DNA of 64,000 nucleotides from JAGAJR01 sp048463395 (GTDB taxonomy: Bacteria > Pseudomonadota > Alphaproteobacteria > RF32 > CAG-239). Numbering within the stretch: the first letter of the stretch is position 1; the number at the start of each line of letters is the position of its first letter. Location: assembly GCA_048463395.1 (NCBI GenBank), contig DBFWPL010000019.1, positions 1-64,000 of the forward strand, in the 5' to 3' direction. The notes below the pieces were generated by a model. It had not been told where the DNA came from, made no database searches, and saw nothing but the letters and a program-made list of their open reading frames with translations. This document shows, in pieces, positions 37,193 to 47,500 of the stretch. The position numbers and the translations under genes were made by a program.

Positions 37193-37951
37193 ATGAACGA
37201 AGCAAATAACAGACTGGAAGGGACAAAAGTTTTATCCATAACCGATGCGACCGGAGTTCAGCGAGAATTCGCCAGTGAAGTGGAACAGGAAGTATCTGGA
37301 TTTAAGCTTAAGTATTATATGTGGTTGTCCCGCTTGTTTGTTTTGTTTGCAGTGGCGTCTTTGCTGCTGTTTATGAGTGCATCCCTGTCTTTGTTTAAGC
37401 TGGCTCCGCAGGTTACGGTAGAACCGTTTTTAATCATCCAGCAGGATTCTTCTGAAGGAATTGTCCGTAATGAGCCGATTGAATACAATATGGCTTCTAA
37501 AAATCAGTTGATGGAGACCTTTGTTCGTCAATATGTTTTGCTTCGTAATACGATTATTTATGATGAAAAAGAAATGATGACCCGCTGGTATGGCGGCGGC
37601 ATGCTTAATTTTCTCTCTGCTCCGAGGGTCTTTTCCGATTTTGAACAATATCGCGACAGTATTTGGAGCAAAATGCGGGAAGATGAGCAAGTTCGGGAAG
37701 TCGAGATTATTTCTATCGGAAAGCTTGGCGGAGAAAGAAGTCCGGTGTGGAAAGTCGATTTCAAAACGTATGATTTGTCTGCGGTGGACAGAGACCAGAA
37801 GACAAAAGCCCAAATTTTGACGGTTCGCTATTGGACAGCCTCCGTTACGGCCTATTTTGTTCGGGAACGTGTGTTTGTCGGTCTTCGCTTAATCAATCCT
37901 TTAGGTTTTACTGTTACAAGATATTCACAAACAGAGGTCGAAATTTTCTAG
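37193..37951 (+). CDS. virB8: VirB8/DotI-like protein 1
   Basis: 252-residue bitopic inner-membrane protein. A cytoplasmic start is followed by one helix (LFVLFAVASLLLFMSASLSL, about 45-64) and a periplasmic NTF2-like domain. Family signatures include VRQYVLLRNTIIYDEKEMM, the YWTASVTAYF strand and the C-terminal NPLGFTVTRYSQTEVEIF. Such proteins (VirB8, DotI/IcmL, TraM of IncI1) scaffold the inner-membrane complex. A second VirB8-like gene follows 315 bp later. The gap behind this gene contains a promoter-like TAAAAGAGTATAAC stretch. Confidence 0.85.
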   Translation: MNEANNRLEGTKVLSITDATGVQREFASEVEQEVSGFKLKYYMWLSRLFVLFAVASLLLFMSASLSLFKLAPQVTVEPFLIIQQDSSEGIVRNEPIEYNMASKNQLMETFVRQYVLLRNTIIYDEKEMMTRWYGGGMLNFLSAPRVFSDFEQYRDSIWSKMREDEQVREVEIISIGKLGGERSPVWKVDFKTYDLSAVDRDQKTKAQILTVRYWTASVTAYFVRERVFVGLRLINPLGFTVTRYSQTEVEIF

Positions 37952-38055
37952 CTTGTTGATAAGTTGGGGATTTTATTGGGATGATGTTAGACTTTTAATT
38001 TAAAAGAGTATAACGTCAACATATCTATAGATAGAATTATTGAAAGGGACCTTTA

Positions 38056-38244
38056 ATGTATAAAAGATTTGTGATGCTTTTCCTCATCTTGCTGCTGACG
38101 GCCTGCGGAATTTTCGGTTCATATTATGAAGCCGAACCTGTTGGGGTTGGTAAAGGCGTGGACGAGCTGAAGTTGTCTCCGTGTGCTTGTATGCAGCTTG
38201 ATTTGCCTAAAGATCTGCCCGATTGGTTTGTTGAAACAATCTAA
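38056..38244 (+). CDS. Small lipoprotein between the two VirB8 genes, VirB7-like
   Basis: 62 residues. A signal peptide with lipobox (LLLTACG) puts the lipidated Cys at about residue 16. The mature part is short, with CACMQLDLPKDLPDWFVETI at the C-terminus. A VirB7-type outer-membrane lipoprotein is expected in this position, but sequence alone cannot prove it. AAAGGGA precedes the ATG. Confidence 0.65.
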   Translation: MYKRFVMLFLILLLTACGIFGSYYEAEPVGVGKGVDELKLSPCACMQLDLPKDLPDWFVETI

Positions 38245-38265
38245 GATTAAGGAAGTTTATTCATA

Positions 38266-39000
38266 ATGGCAAATGCACTCGGCGGAAATAATACACAACA
38301 AAGATTAATCGGTAGCAGAGCTCAGTCTGCACCGAGAAATACTTCTCGTGCCAATGCGGATGTATTTGTTGCCAATGTGGCTGAAAAAAGATATTTGTGG
38401 ACGGCTCGTGCTTTTGCGATTATCACGGCAATCAGTTTGTGCTGTAATGTCATTTTATTTTTAGCAATTATGCAGGTTTTGCCGTTGTACCGTATTGAAC
38501 CGTTTTTGTTGACGTTTCAAAATAGGCAGGAGCAGGTGTATAATATTCAGCCTGTCAAAGGCGATTTGGCTGATGAAAAAGCAATTACCGAAGTGTTTGT
38601 TCGCGAATATGTTCTGCTCCGCAGTTCATTTGATTTGGATATTCCGGAAATGGAGGCCCGTTGGATGCCGGGCGGCCCGATTCAGGAAATGTCTTCCGGT
38701 GCGGTTTACTCCGAATTCCTTGAAAAAACGGCCAAAAGAGCTCTGTCTATTATCCGCTCCAAGAGCATGATAAGAAATGTTCGTATTTTGACGGTAAACG
38801 AACTGGGAAAAGGCTTATGGCAGGTGGAATACGAAACGCAGGATATGTATCCTGATTCGTCAACTCCGGAAATTAATTATTGGACGGCGTCTTTGCGGGT
38901 GGCTTATCGTAGGAAGAGTGTAAAATATGGCGAAAGGTTGAAAAATCCGGTAGGCTTTACAGTAGTTCGTTACTCACTGACATATAATAAAGTAAAATAA
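38266..39000 (+). CDS. virB8: VirB8/DotI-like protein 2
   Basis: 244 residues with the same plan as the gene at 37193: an Ala/Ser-rich cytoplasmic start, one helix (AFAIITAISLCCNVILFLAI, about 47-66) and a periplasmic domain. Shared signatures are IEPFLLTFQ, VREYVLLRSSFDLDIPEME, NYWTASLRVAYR and NPVGFTVVRYSLTY. Paired VirB8 paralogues are known in Dot/Icm (DotI/DotJ) and Rickettsiales systems and may form mixed rings. AAGGAAG lies upstream. Confidence 0.85.
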   Translation: MANALGGNNTQQRLIGSRAQSAPRNTSRANADVFVANVAEKRYLWTARAFAIITAISLCCNVILFLAIMQVLPLYRIEPFLLTFQNRQEQVYNIQPVKGDLADEKAITEVFVREYVLLRSSFDLDIPEMEARWMPGGPIQEMSSGAVYSEFLEKTAKRALSIIRSKSMIRNVRILTVNELGKGLWQVEYETQDMYPDSSTPEINYWTASLRVAYRRKSVKYGERLKNPVGFTVVRYSLTYNKVK

Positions 39001-39015
39001 AAGGTGTATTTCATA

Positions 39016-40707
39016 ATGGTTTTAAGAGCGGTTAAGATATTTTTTGTTGGGATGGTAATGCTGATAGCGGCCGGAAAAAATGCTTATTCTCAGGCAACTA
39101 TGGGAAGTCTTGATCAAAATGCCGACCAAAGCCAGGGGCAGTATATGCCGATGAATATGGGGTATGCCGGATTTAATTCTTTGGGAATGGTGCAGAGTGC
39201 TTGGCTGGATCCGCTCCAGAATTTGGGGGAAGGGCAGTCTAAGCCGGCTTATTCCAGATATTATTGGTCTCCGGATTTGGTGTTGCCGATACGCCTTCGC
39301 GAAGGAATGATGACTTTGATTAATTTTCCGGAATGGGAAATGGTTGAAGATATGTTTATCGGTGATAATTCCTCGTTTGACGGACAGATTACCGGTCCGA
39401 ACACTATCTTGCTCTATCCTCGTAAGGGGGCTAACGTTGGTGTAGATACCAACATCATTATTTTCGGACGTTCGGGAAACCGTTATGTTTTCTATGTTAA
39501 GAGCGAGGGTGTGAATACGGAACGTTTGACCAACTCCATTATTGATATTGACGTTATTGACGGCCCCTCGGGGTCGCGGGGTACCGGAGTAAACGGAACC
39601 CGCAGCAACGGCGGAAGAAGCGGGGTGAATGCCAGTTCTCTCAAGGGAGGAAGCGGTCTTTCGGTAGATTCTACGTTTACCAAACGTTTTGGAAAAAATG
39701 ACTGGATTAAAGAGATACCTCTGGATCCGACAAAGTTTAGATTTGATATTGAAGTTTACGTGCCGAACCCTGATGATGTCGTGATTGCTCCGGAAAGAGT
39801 TTGGCGGGATGATATCTTTACCTATATCGATTTGGGCGAAAAAGCTCTGAATATGACACAGCGTCCGATTGTAACGCTGATTGTGGAAAGAATTGAAGTG
39901 CCTGTTGGCTTTAGAACCAAAGGTCCGAATAATCGCTTGATTATTGTTGAGGGTATCGGCGATATGGTTATGAGGAACGGAAAACGTATTGTCTGTCTGA
40001 AAATGCGTCGTTCTGACGATTACGGTATGGAAATGGCAACCTATGCAACTGATTTTGAAGACAGTTCATGGGATATTGCTCCGAAAATCCCTGGCGGACG
40101 TCAAGGCGGCGGACAAGGCGGAGCCGGATATGGCGGCGGTAACGGAGGTTTTGGCGGAGCCGGTTCTAACGAGGGATTTGATGAAGTCGGCGGAGATTCT
40201 CCTGGTGATTACGGAAATTATCCGGGAGCTCCGGGACAATATGACATTAAGGTCGGCAATAGCGAAATTATTGCACGAAACAATGGTCAGGGGGGCGATG
40301 TCAGCGTCGGTTACCAGGGATCGGGACAACAAGGCGGAAACTTTGATTACTCAAAGATGCAGCGGATTAGCAATAATCATAATTATAACAGCGGTGCTTT
40401 GGGCGGCAATGGTCAGTTCAGCTATGGTTCCGGATTCTCTGACAGTAGTTCCAACATCTCAATTGAGCTCGGAACAGATGCGGATGTCGGAAATCTTGAA
40501 AAATTATGGAGCGGTTTGACTAAGAAATATCCTGATATTCTCAATCGGTATGAACCGTTCTTCTCTGTAGATGCTCCGGCGGACGGGCAGGGTAAAGAAT
40601 TGTTCCACTTACGAGTAGGACCGGTCGGTTCTCTTGATGACGGAGATTCCGTCTGCAGCAAACTCGGACGAAACGGTGTATTTTGTAGTGTAGTCAGAAC
40701 GCAATGA
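39016..40707 (+). CDS. virB9: VirB9/DotH-like protein with C-terminal SPOR domain
   Basis: About 563 residues. After a signal peptide (ending KNAYSQA), the VirB9-type N-domain spans about 90-180 (LPIRLREGMMTLINFPEWE, then TNIIIFGRSGNRYVFYVKSE). The C-domain spans about 260-350 (ERVWRDDIFTYIDLG, then PNNRLIIVEGIGDMVMRNGK). A Gly-rich linker (GGGQGGAGYGGGNGGFGGAG) leads to a SPOR domain at 480-563 (ISIELGTDADVGN, then FHLRVGPVGSLDDGDSVCSK, ending FCSVVRTQ). SPOR domains bind peptidoglycan stripped of stem peptides. The ATG at 39016 starts the signal peptide. It should form the outer-membrane core ring with VirB10. Confidence 0.8.
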   Translation: MVLRAVKIFFVGMVMLIAAGKNAYSQATMGSLDQNADQSQGQYMPMNMGYAGFNSLGMVQSAWLDPLQNLGEGQSKPAYSRYYWSPDLVLPIRLREGMMTLINFPEWEMVEDMFIGDNSSFDGQITGPNTILLYPRKGANVGVDTNIIIFGRSGNRYVFYVKSEGVNTERLTNSIIDIDVIDGPSGSRGTGVNGTRSNGGRSGVNASSLKGGSGLSVDSTFTKRFGKNDWIKEIPLDPTKFRFDIEVYVPNPDDVVIAPERVWRDDIFTYIDLGEKALNMTQRPIVTLIVERIEVPVGFRTKGPNNRLIIVEGIGDMVMRNGKRIVCLKMRRSDDYGMEMATYATDFEDSSWDIAPKIPGGRQGGGQGGAGYGGGNGGFGGAGSNEGFDEVGGDSPGDYGNYPGAPGQYDIKVGNSEIIARNNGQGGDVSVGYQGSGQQGGNFDYSKMQRISNNHNYNSGALGGNGQFSYGSGFSDSSSNISIELGTDADVGNLEKLWSGLTKKYPDILNRYEPFFSVDAPADGQGKELFHLRVGPVGSLDDGDSVCSKLGRNGVFCSVVRTQ

Positions 40708-43700
40708 GTAAAGAAGTATTAACACGTTCCGAAACTTATGTGAGAAAAACCAACCGCATTATTCTTGCGGTTGGTATCACTTCATTTGTAATCTTTATAT
40801 TCGGTGTTATGCTTCTTATTCAAAGCAACGAGGTCGTTGATGATTATCAGGAACCTGTTTTTACGGATAATGATGATGCTTTGAATATTGGCGAAGTCAA
40901 GCCTTTAGAAAATAATCTGGAGTTTGGAAATGTCGATGACGGAGAGATTCCGATTACGACAACCCCTAATCCCATTAATATGGGACAGGTAGTTTTGGGC
41001 ACGGATGCCCGCAACGTACTGACAATCGGGACAAACGGCAAAGCATCAATCACGATTAGTTCCGTACAATTGGCTGAACCTCCGTTTGACGGCTTCAGTT
41101 TCCATGACGATTGCAGCGGAAAAACGCTAAGGGGGAATGAGCATTGCGATATTACCATGTCTTGGGTGCCGATTGTTCCGGGAAACGTTCAAAATAACTT
41201 TATCGTTTCATGGCATGAATCAAACTTAAGCGTCAGCAATGCAAAATCTGAAAAAATTACAGTGGACGGAAATGCCATTCGTAAAGAAGATTGTAATTTT
41301 TGTGAAACGGCTTTGCCTAAAGATGGCAATGATGAACAGAAAAATGCTTCTAAATTACGGGCAATTATAGGGCCGAACGGAGAAATCATCGGTTATGCGG
41401 ATGAAGACGGTTATGTTCGCGACAAAAACGGCAATATTATCGGTCGGGTCAACGCAAACGGCATGGCTGTTGATGAGGATGGTAATATTATCGGTGTCGC
41501 AGATAATCGAAAACTTGTGTATGACGAGTTTGGTAATGTTATCGGTTATGTAAATCCTGACGGAACGGTTGTTGATAAAGACGGCAATGTTATCGGAAGA
41601 ATGCTTCCGGACGGAACCGTCGTTGACGCTAACGGCAATGTGATCGGCAAGGCGGTAGATGCCGGTTATGTGTATGATAAAGACGGTAATATTATTGGTC
41701 GTGTTCTTCCGGACGGAACCGTCGTTGACATGGATGGCAATGTAATCGGCCGTTTGAACGAAAACGGCGAAGTCGTTGACGCCAATGGCAATGTGATTGG
41801 CTATGTCAGCAAACCGGGACGTGTGGCCGTTGATGAAAACGGTAATATTTTAGGCGTGGTTATGCCAAACGGAGCCGTTGTTGATGCTAATGGCAATGTG
41901 GTTGGTTATGTAGACGAGAACGGCAATGTTGTTAAAGACAAAACATTGGGAAGCAACCGCCGTTTTGCTTACGATAAAGACGGCAATATTATCGGTTATA
42001 TTGATGAAAACGGCAATGTGATTGATGCCGACGGCAATATTATCGGTCGGATGTTGGAGGACGGAACCATTGTCGATTTAGACGGTAATGTGATTGGCGA
42101 AGCCGGAGATGTTACTGTCGGTCCTCAGCGGCGTTTGGCATATGATAAAGACGGCAACGTAATAGGTTATATTGACGAGAACGGCAATGTCGTTGATTTT
42201 AACGGCAATATTATCGGAAAAATGCTTGAAGACGGTACCCTTGTTGACCTAGACGGAAATATCATTGGAAAAGCCGGAGAATTTGTCAATCTGGCATTGG
42301 ATAAATATGGTAATGTCATTGGTTATGTCAAACCGGACGGAACGATTGTCGATAAAAACGGGAAAGTCATCGGTAAAGTGTCGGATATGACTGTCGGTCC
42401 TCAGCGGCGTTTGGCATATGATAAAGACGGCAACGTAATAGGTTATATTGACGAGAACGGTAATGTCGTTGATTTTAACGGCAATATTATCGGAAAAATG
42501 CTTGAAGACGGTACCCTTGTTGACTTAGACGGAAATGTCATCGGCAGAGCCGGAGAATATGTCAATTTAGCGTTGGACAAGAATGGAAAGGTTATCGGCT
42601 ATGTTAGTGCGGATGGCAAGGTTTATGATTTGAACGGTAATGAAATAGGCTATATTGACGAGAATGGCAATATTGTAAGTAATGAGCGTTATAAAATCGG
42701 AGGTTTGGTTGAAACACAAATGATTCCAATAACCGCTTCGGGTGAAGTCTTAGGAACAGTCAACAATAACGGTACGGTTGAGAATGACAGGCAACAGGTT
42801 GTAGGACGTATTCTGTCCAACGGCTTAGTAAAAGATCCGTCCGGTTCAAAAGTGATTGCCCGTTTAGTTCGGGGTGGTTTGGTTGTCGGTTATGGTTGTA
42901 AAAATATCGGTTATCTGGAAAGAGACGGAAAAATCCGCAAATCTAATCAGGATACGGGATATAAAGTCAATAGTAACGGGATTGTAACAGACAGTTCCGG
43001 AGCTTATATAGGGGAAGTTGTTTCTCCGGGAAAAGTTTTTGATAATTCCTGCACGCTTTTGGGTGAGGTCGGCACGGACGGTATTGTTCGCGGCGGTTCC
43101 AACAACTACGTCGGCTGTGTCAATCCGGACGGAACGGTCCTGGATGAAAAAGGCGATATTATCGGCGGTACGGTTAAAAGCGGAATAGCCCTTTCTTATG
43201 ACGGAGAATATCTCGGTAAAGTTTCTTCGGACGGCTTGGTTATTTCTCCGGCCTTGCTTCCGGTCGGCTGTGTCGGAACCTACGGCGATGTTTTCAGCCG
43301 AAACGGCGGCTACATCGGAAAAATTTTAGAAAACAAATATGCTTTTGACCTGGACGGCAACTTCCTGAATATGGTCGGTGAAGACGGACGGGTTTATGTG
43401 GCCGGGCAGGCTCCGTCCAGATTATTGGCCAATAATCTGATTGTTGATGATAATAATACGATTATCGGTATGGCTATGGGTGAGAAAACAACAATTGTCA
43501 GTCCGGACGGCAAGGTTCTCGGACGTCTGTTCCCAGACGGATATGTTTACAGCGATAAAGGCGTGGCTGTCGGCAAAATCAGCGGCGACGGCATGAGCTT
43601 TTATAATAAGCAAATCGGCCGGCCGATGCCGAAAGGCGAAGTTGTTGATTTTAACGGCAAACGTCTCGGAATAGTCAGCGGAGACGGAACGGTAGTAAAC

Positions 43701-44564
43701 CGTTTTGGCGAAACACTCGGTAAAATTGATGCCAAAGGGACATTGTTGGATTATAAGGGGGAATATAAAGGTGCAGCTTTGTTGCGAGGAGCCGCGATTG
43801 GTTATGACGGAGCTTATCTGGGATACAGTCTGGCTGACGGAAGTATTATTAATCTTGATGGAAAAAATGAAGGAAAAGCCAGTGCGGATGGTAAGGTTTT
43901 AGATGATAAAAATAATGTCATCGGCGAGATTCTTCCGGAAAACATCGTAGTTGATATCTGGGGTAATTATAAAGGCCGCGTAAACTCTCTGGGAGATGTG
44001 TTCGATTTGAAAAATGACAACATTACCGCTATTTTGCCGGGCGGTTCCACGGATAAAAACCTCAGTCTCTTGAAACGGGGAGCTGTCATAGACTTTGGCG
44101 GCAACGTTATCGGTTCCGTAGCTCCTGACGGACGGGTAATTGATACGGAAAATGTGGCAATCGGCAGAGTTCTGTCTGACGGAAACGTGATCAGCCGAGC
44201 TGGAAAATTAATCGGAGAAGTGGTTGACGGTGATATTGTTATTGATAACTCTGATAAAGTTGTGGGATATGTTAATTTTGATGGTAAAATCATCGGCAAG
44301 GATAAGAGCGTTATCGGTCGAGCTTTATCGGGAGACTTGGCAATTGACAACAACGACAACATTCTGGGCAGAATTTATAAAATAGGGGCGACTATTTTAG
44401 GAAATGACGGAAACTACGTCGGACGTTTGTCTCCGGAAGGCGAAGTTATCGACGCAAACGGTAAGAACATCGGCTACATCAAAAATAACGGCTCTTTTAT
44501 AGATTTGGATAAAAAAGTATCGGGTTATGCCCTTCAGGAAGTGGCTAAAAACCGGAGGAACTGA
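40704..44564 (+). CDS. DotG-like protein, N-terminal part: membrane anchor, Ig-like domain and 17-residue repeats
   Basis: 1,286 residues. One N-terminal helix (IILAVGITSFVIFIFGVMLL, about 18-37) is followed by an Ig-like/ASH-type beta domain (about 75-200: NPINMGQVVLG, then CDITMSWVPIVPGNVQNN). Then come dozens of 17-residue repeats with the pattern DGNVIGRMLPDGTVVDA up to the C-terminus. There is no VirB10 barrel domain, which is instead carried by the next gene. IncI1 TraO and Legionella DotG/IcmE also pair an N-terminal anchor with a repeat region, but in one chain. Repeats are near identical between about 41.4 and 42.7 kb and degenerate afterwards. The ATG overlaps the virB9 stop; the stop is 2 bp from the next start. 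Confidence 0.75.
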   Translation: MSKEVLTRSETYVRKTNRIILAVGITSFVIFIFGVMLLIQSNEVVDDYQEPVFTDNDDALNIGEVKPLENNLEFGNVDDGEIPITTTPNPINMGQVVLGTDARNVLTIGTNGKASITISSVQLAEPPFDGFSFHDDCSGKTLRGNEHCDITMSWVPIVPGNVQNNFIVSWHESNLSVSNAKSEKITVDGNAIRKEDCNFCETALPKDGNDEQKNASKLRAIIGPNGEIIGYADEDGYVRDKNGNIIGRVNANGMAVDEDGNIIGVADNRKLVYDEFGNVIGYVNPDGTVVDKDGNVIGRMLPDGTVVDANGNVIGKAVDAGYVYDKDGNIIGRVLPDGTVVDMDGNVIGRLNENGEVVDANGNVIGYVSKPGRVAVDENGNILGVVMPNGAVVDANGNVVGYVDENGNVVKDKTLGSNRRFAYDKDGNIIGYIDENGNVIDADGNIIGRMLEDGTIVDLDGNVIGEAGDVTVGPQRRLAYDKDGNVIGYIDENGNVVDFNGNIIGKMLEDGTLVDLDGNIIGKAGEFVNLALDKYGNVIGYVKPDGTIVDKNGKVIGKVSDMTVGPQRRLAYDKDGNVIGYIDENGNVVDFNGNIIGKMLEDGTLVDLDGNVIGRAGEYVNLALDKNGKVIGYVSADGKVYDLNGNEIGYIDENGNIVSNERYKIGGLVETQMIPITASGEVLGTVNNNGTVENDRQQVVGRILSNGLVKDPSGSKVIARLVRGGLVVGYGCKNIGYLERDGKIRKSNQDTGYKVNSNGIVTDSSGAYIGEVVSPGKVFDNSCTLLGEVGTDGIVRGGSNNYVGCVNPDGTVLDEKGDIIGGTVKSGIALSYDGEYLGKVSSDGLVISPALLPVGCVGTYGDVFSRNGGYIGKILENKYAFDLDGNFLNMVGEDGRVYVAGQAPSRLLANNLIVDDNNTIIGMAMGEKTTIVSPDGKVLGRLFPDGYVYSDKGVAVGKISGDGMSFYNKQIGRPMPKGEVVDFNGKRLGIVSGDGTVVNRFGETLGKIDAKGTLLDYKGEYKGAALLRGAAIGYDGAYLGYSLADGSIINLDGKNEGKASADGKVLDDKNNVIGEILPENIVVDIWGNYKGRVNSLGDVFDLKNDNITAILPGGSTDKNLSLLKRGAVIDFGGNVIGSVAPDGRVIDTENVAIGRVLSDGNVISRAGKLIGEVVDGDIVIDNSDKVVGYVNFDGKIIGKDKSVIGRALSGDLAIDNNDNILGRIYKIGATILGNDGNYVGRLSPEGEVIDANGKNIGYIKNNGSFIDLDKKVSGYALQEVAKNRRN
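42114..42560 (+). repeat. 276-bp tandem duplication within the DotG-like repeat region
   Basis: Bases from 42114 recur from 42390 almost unchanged (for example GTCGGTCCTCAGCGGCGTTT in both), for at least about 150 bp. The period is 276 bp, i.e. 92 codons, so the reading frame is kept. Confidence 0.8.
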
Positions 44565-44566
44565 GT

Positions 44567-47500
44567 TTGAAACAGAATAGTTTTTATAGTTTTTTCAGCA
44601 AACTTGCCCAAACTTTCAGTGTTGCGGCAATTTGTTGTTTTATGTCTGTTTCTTTAGCTCAAGCTCAAGAAATTACGGCAATAGATTTTAACGGCGATTT
44701 GTTGGGTAAGGTTATTCCGGATGGTAAAGTCGTTAGTCTGGACAACCAATTGATAGGTAACGTTACCGCCGACAGCTTGATTGTAAATTTTGACGGCGAA
44801 CTGATAGGTGGTGTCGTCCCGCAGGGAATTGCCATCGGTAACGATAATAAATTGCTGGGTAAGGTAAACAATGACGGTTCCGTTCGTATGTCTTCCGGAA
44901 AAATTATCGGTAAAGTCTTGCCGACCGGCTTGGTTATTGATGATTATTTTGACGTTATCGGTGCAGTTTTGTTTCCGGGCTTGGTTTATTCAGACGGTGG
45001 ACAGACAGTCGGACGTTTGACCGGAGACGGTTTGTATACTAACTTGCAGGGACAGGAAATCGGCTTCATATCTCCTGACGGCTACGCTTACCGCCGTGTC
45101 GGGACGGATTATGTGCTTGACGGACGCCTGATTTCATCCAAGATGGTGGTTTCCGAAAGCGGAGAGTTTATCGGCAGTGTTACTCCGGGAGGAAATATTA
45201 CAAATTTTGATGCTGCAACAATTGGTTTTATCAAGGCAAACGGTTTTGCCTATAATGAGAATAATACAATTATCGGCCGTATTGTGCGTTCGGGATATGC
45301 TTTTGACAATTTCGGACGTTATATTGGTTTTGTAACTTATAACGGGGAAGTTCTGGATAAAGACAAATTGGTCGGACATTTGCGTTCTGATGGTAAAATC
45401 GCCGGAGAAAAGGATGATATCATAGGTTTTAGCGTTGATATCTCGGCAACGGCAACGGATTCTACCGGAAAGTTTTTGGGACGCATTATGCCGGACGGAA
45501 AAATTTATCGGGCCAGAGAAGAAGCCGGAATACTGGGTGCGAGGGGCATTATCTATAATAAAGACGGCAATGCCGTCGGCCGTATTATTCAATCCGGTCC
45601 GGTTTTTGATTATAAAGGCTCCCTAGTAGCTCATGCATTGAAAAACGGTAAAGTCATTTTGTTGGAAGGTACTCCGGCAGGCTATGTTATCGGCAACAAG
45701 GCATTTGATAATAACGGACGTTTGAGCGGAGCGACAATGGATGAGCTTTTGGTTGTTAACGGCAATAACAAGGCTTTGGGAATTGTCGGAATTAATGCTT
45801 CTGTCTTTGACGGAGAAGACCGCCGCATTGTTTCTCCGTTTGGATATGTTTTTAATACGGATGGCAGTATTAACGGTGCAGCTCTGCCTTTGGGGGCGAT
45901 ATACAATATCAGCGGTATTCCTGTTTCTGAAATTTCCCCGAACGGAGAATTGTATAACAAAGGGAGTCTGGCTCTGGGAAAATTAACTCAGACAGGTGTC
46001 AATATTGACGAGAGAAATAGGATTCTCGGTAAGAACGTTTGCCCTCTCTTTGCTGTGGATGAATCCGGAAATTCTCTGGGAAATATGTCAGAAGGTAATC
46101 TGGTTTTGAATAAAGGCTTGAAAATTACCGCGAAAATTTTGCCGGATAATTCCGTTGTTCCGACATCCTCCGATGATTCCGTCGATTTAAGCCCGAAAAC
46201 GGGAAATGCTTATCAAAATAATATTGTAATAAGCTATACCGGAAACCTTTTGGGATACACAAATGACGACGGCAGTGTCCGCGACTTTAACGGAAACCGC
46301 TTGGGGAAAGTTGTCGGACAGGGCATGGTTGTTGATAATAACGGGTCTGTTATCGGCGGACTGATTGGATTTGATACGGTAGTTGATGATGATTGTGTAG
46401 TCATCGGCGTGGTTGATCCGAAAGGTGAAATTAGAAATTTCCGTAATGTCAGCATGGGAAAGGTTTTGTTAAACGGACAGGCTGTTTCCGAAAACGGAAA
46501 TTATATCGGTTATGCAGTTAATGCCCGTTCGGTAGTTGATTATAGCGGCAATATTCTTGGCGTTGCCTCTGCCGACGGTCGGGTGTTAAACTATGCGGAC
46601 GAACAATTGGGATGCCTGAATAAGAAAAAACTTTTGAAAAATGCCGATAATACGATCATTGGCGGCAATGTTGAATATTCTCCGGTTATGAATTTTAACG
46701 GAACGATTATCGGCCGTGGAATTTTGGATGGTTCTGTTGTCAATGATAAAAATATGGTTATCGGTTATATGCAACCAGACGGCAATATAAACTCCAAAAC
46801 CGGAGTTCCTATAGGAGATTTATTTAAATATAAGGTTGCTTTTGACGATAATAACAAATTTATCGGCCGGGTTTTGGAAAACGGAAAGGTTGTCAATGCC
46901 GGAAACGAAGAAATCGGACAAGTTGATTTTATCGGTTATGTTTTAGGCAAAGACGGAGCCAAAATCGGCTATGCATTATATGATTTTTATGTTTATGACA
47001 ATAATTTCTCCGTTATGGGATATATTAACAAGGACGGCACGGTTCTTTCCCTGTTGGGGCAAAAACTCGGAACGCTTGACCGTGGTTTTCTGATTGATCG
47101 GGGCGGACAGGTTATCGGTCGCGGTAATCGTGATTTTTATATCCGTGATGAAAGTAATTTGGTTCTGGGTGAATTAAACTTGGATGGTGAACTGGTTAAT
47201 GTTTCGGGAGAAATTATCGGCACCATAAACAAAGAAGGTAATATTTTGGACAGCGAAGGCAAAACGATTGCCACGGCTAAACCTTTGCAGTTTTATAACC
47301 TGACGTTAGACCGCCAAAAAGTCTATGACGAAAACGGAAACCTCATAGGTTACGTAAACAAAGACGGCAGTGTTGTTGATGAAAACGGCAAACTTATCGG
47401 TCTGGTAAATGATGACGGCATTGTCATTTCGGCCAACGGCAACATCATTGGCGGAACATCCCTTGACTGGTATGAAAAAGCCCCGCAAACAGCACCTAAA

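Noticed and set aside
41390..44560. CRISPR-like short regular repeats in the 41-44 kb region.
   Set aside because: The roughly 51-bp periodicity is coding, in frame, and varies at third positions as expected of protein repeats; there are no spacers.
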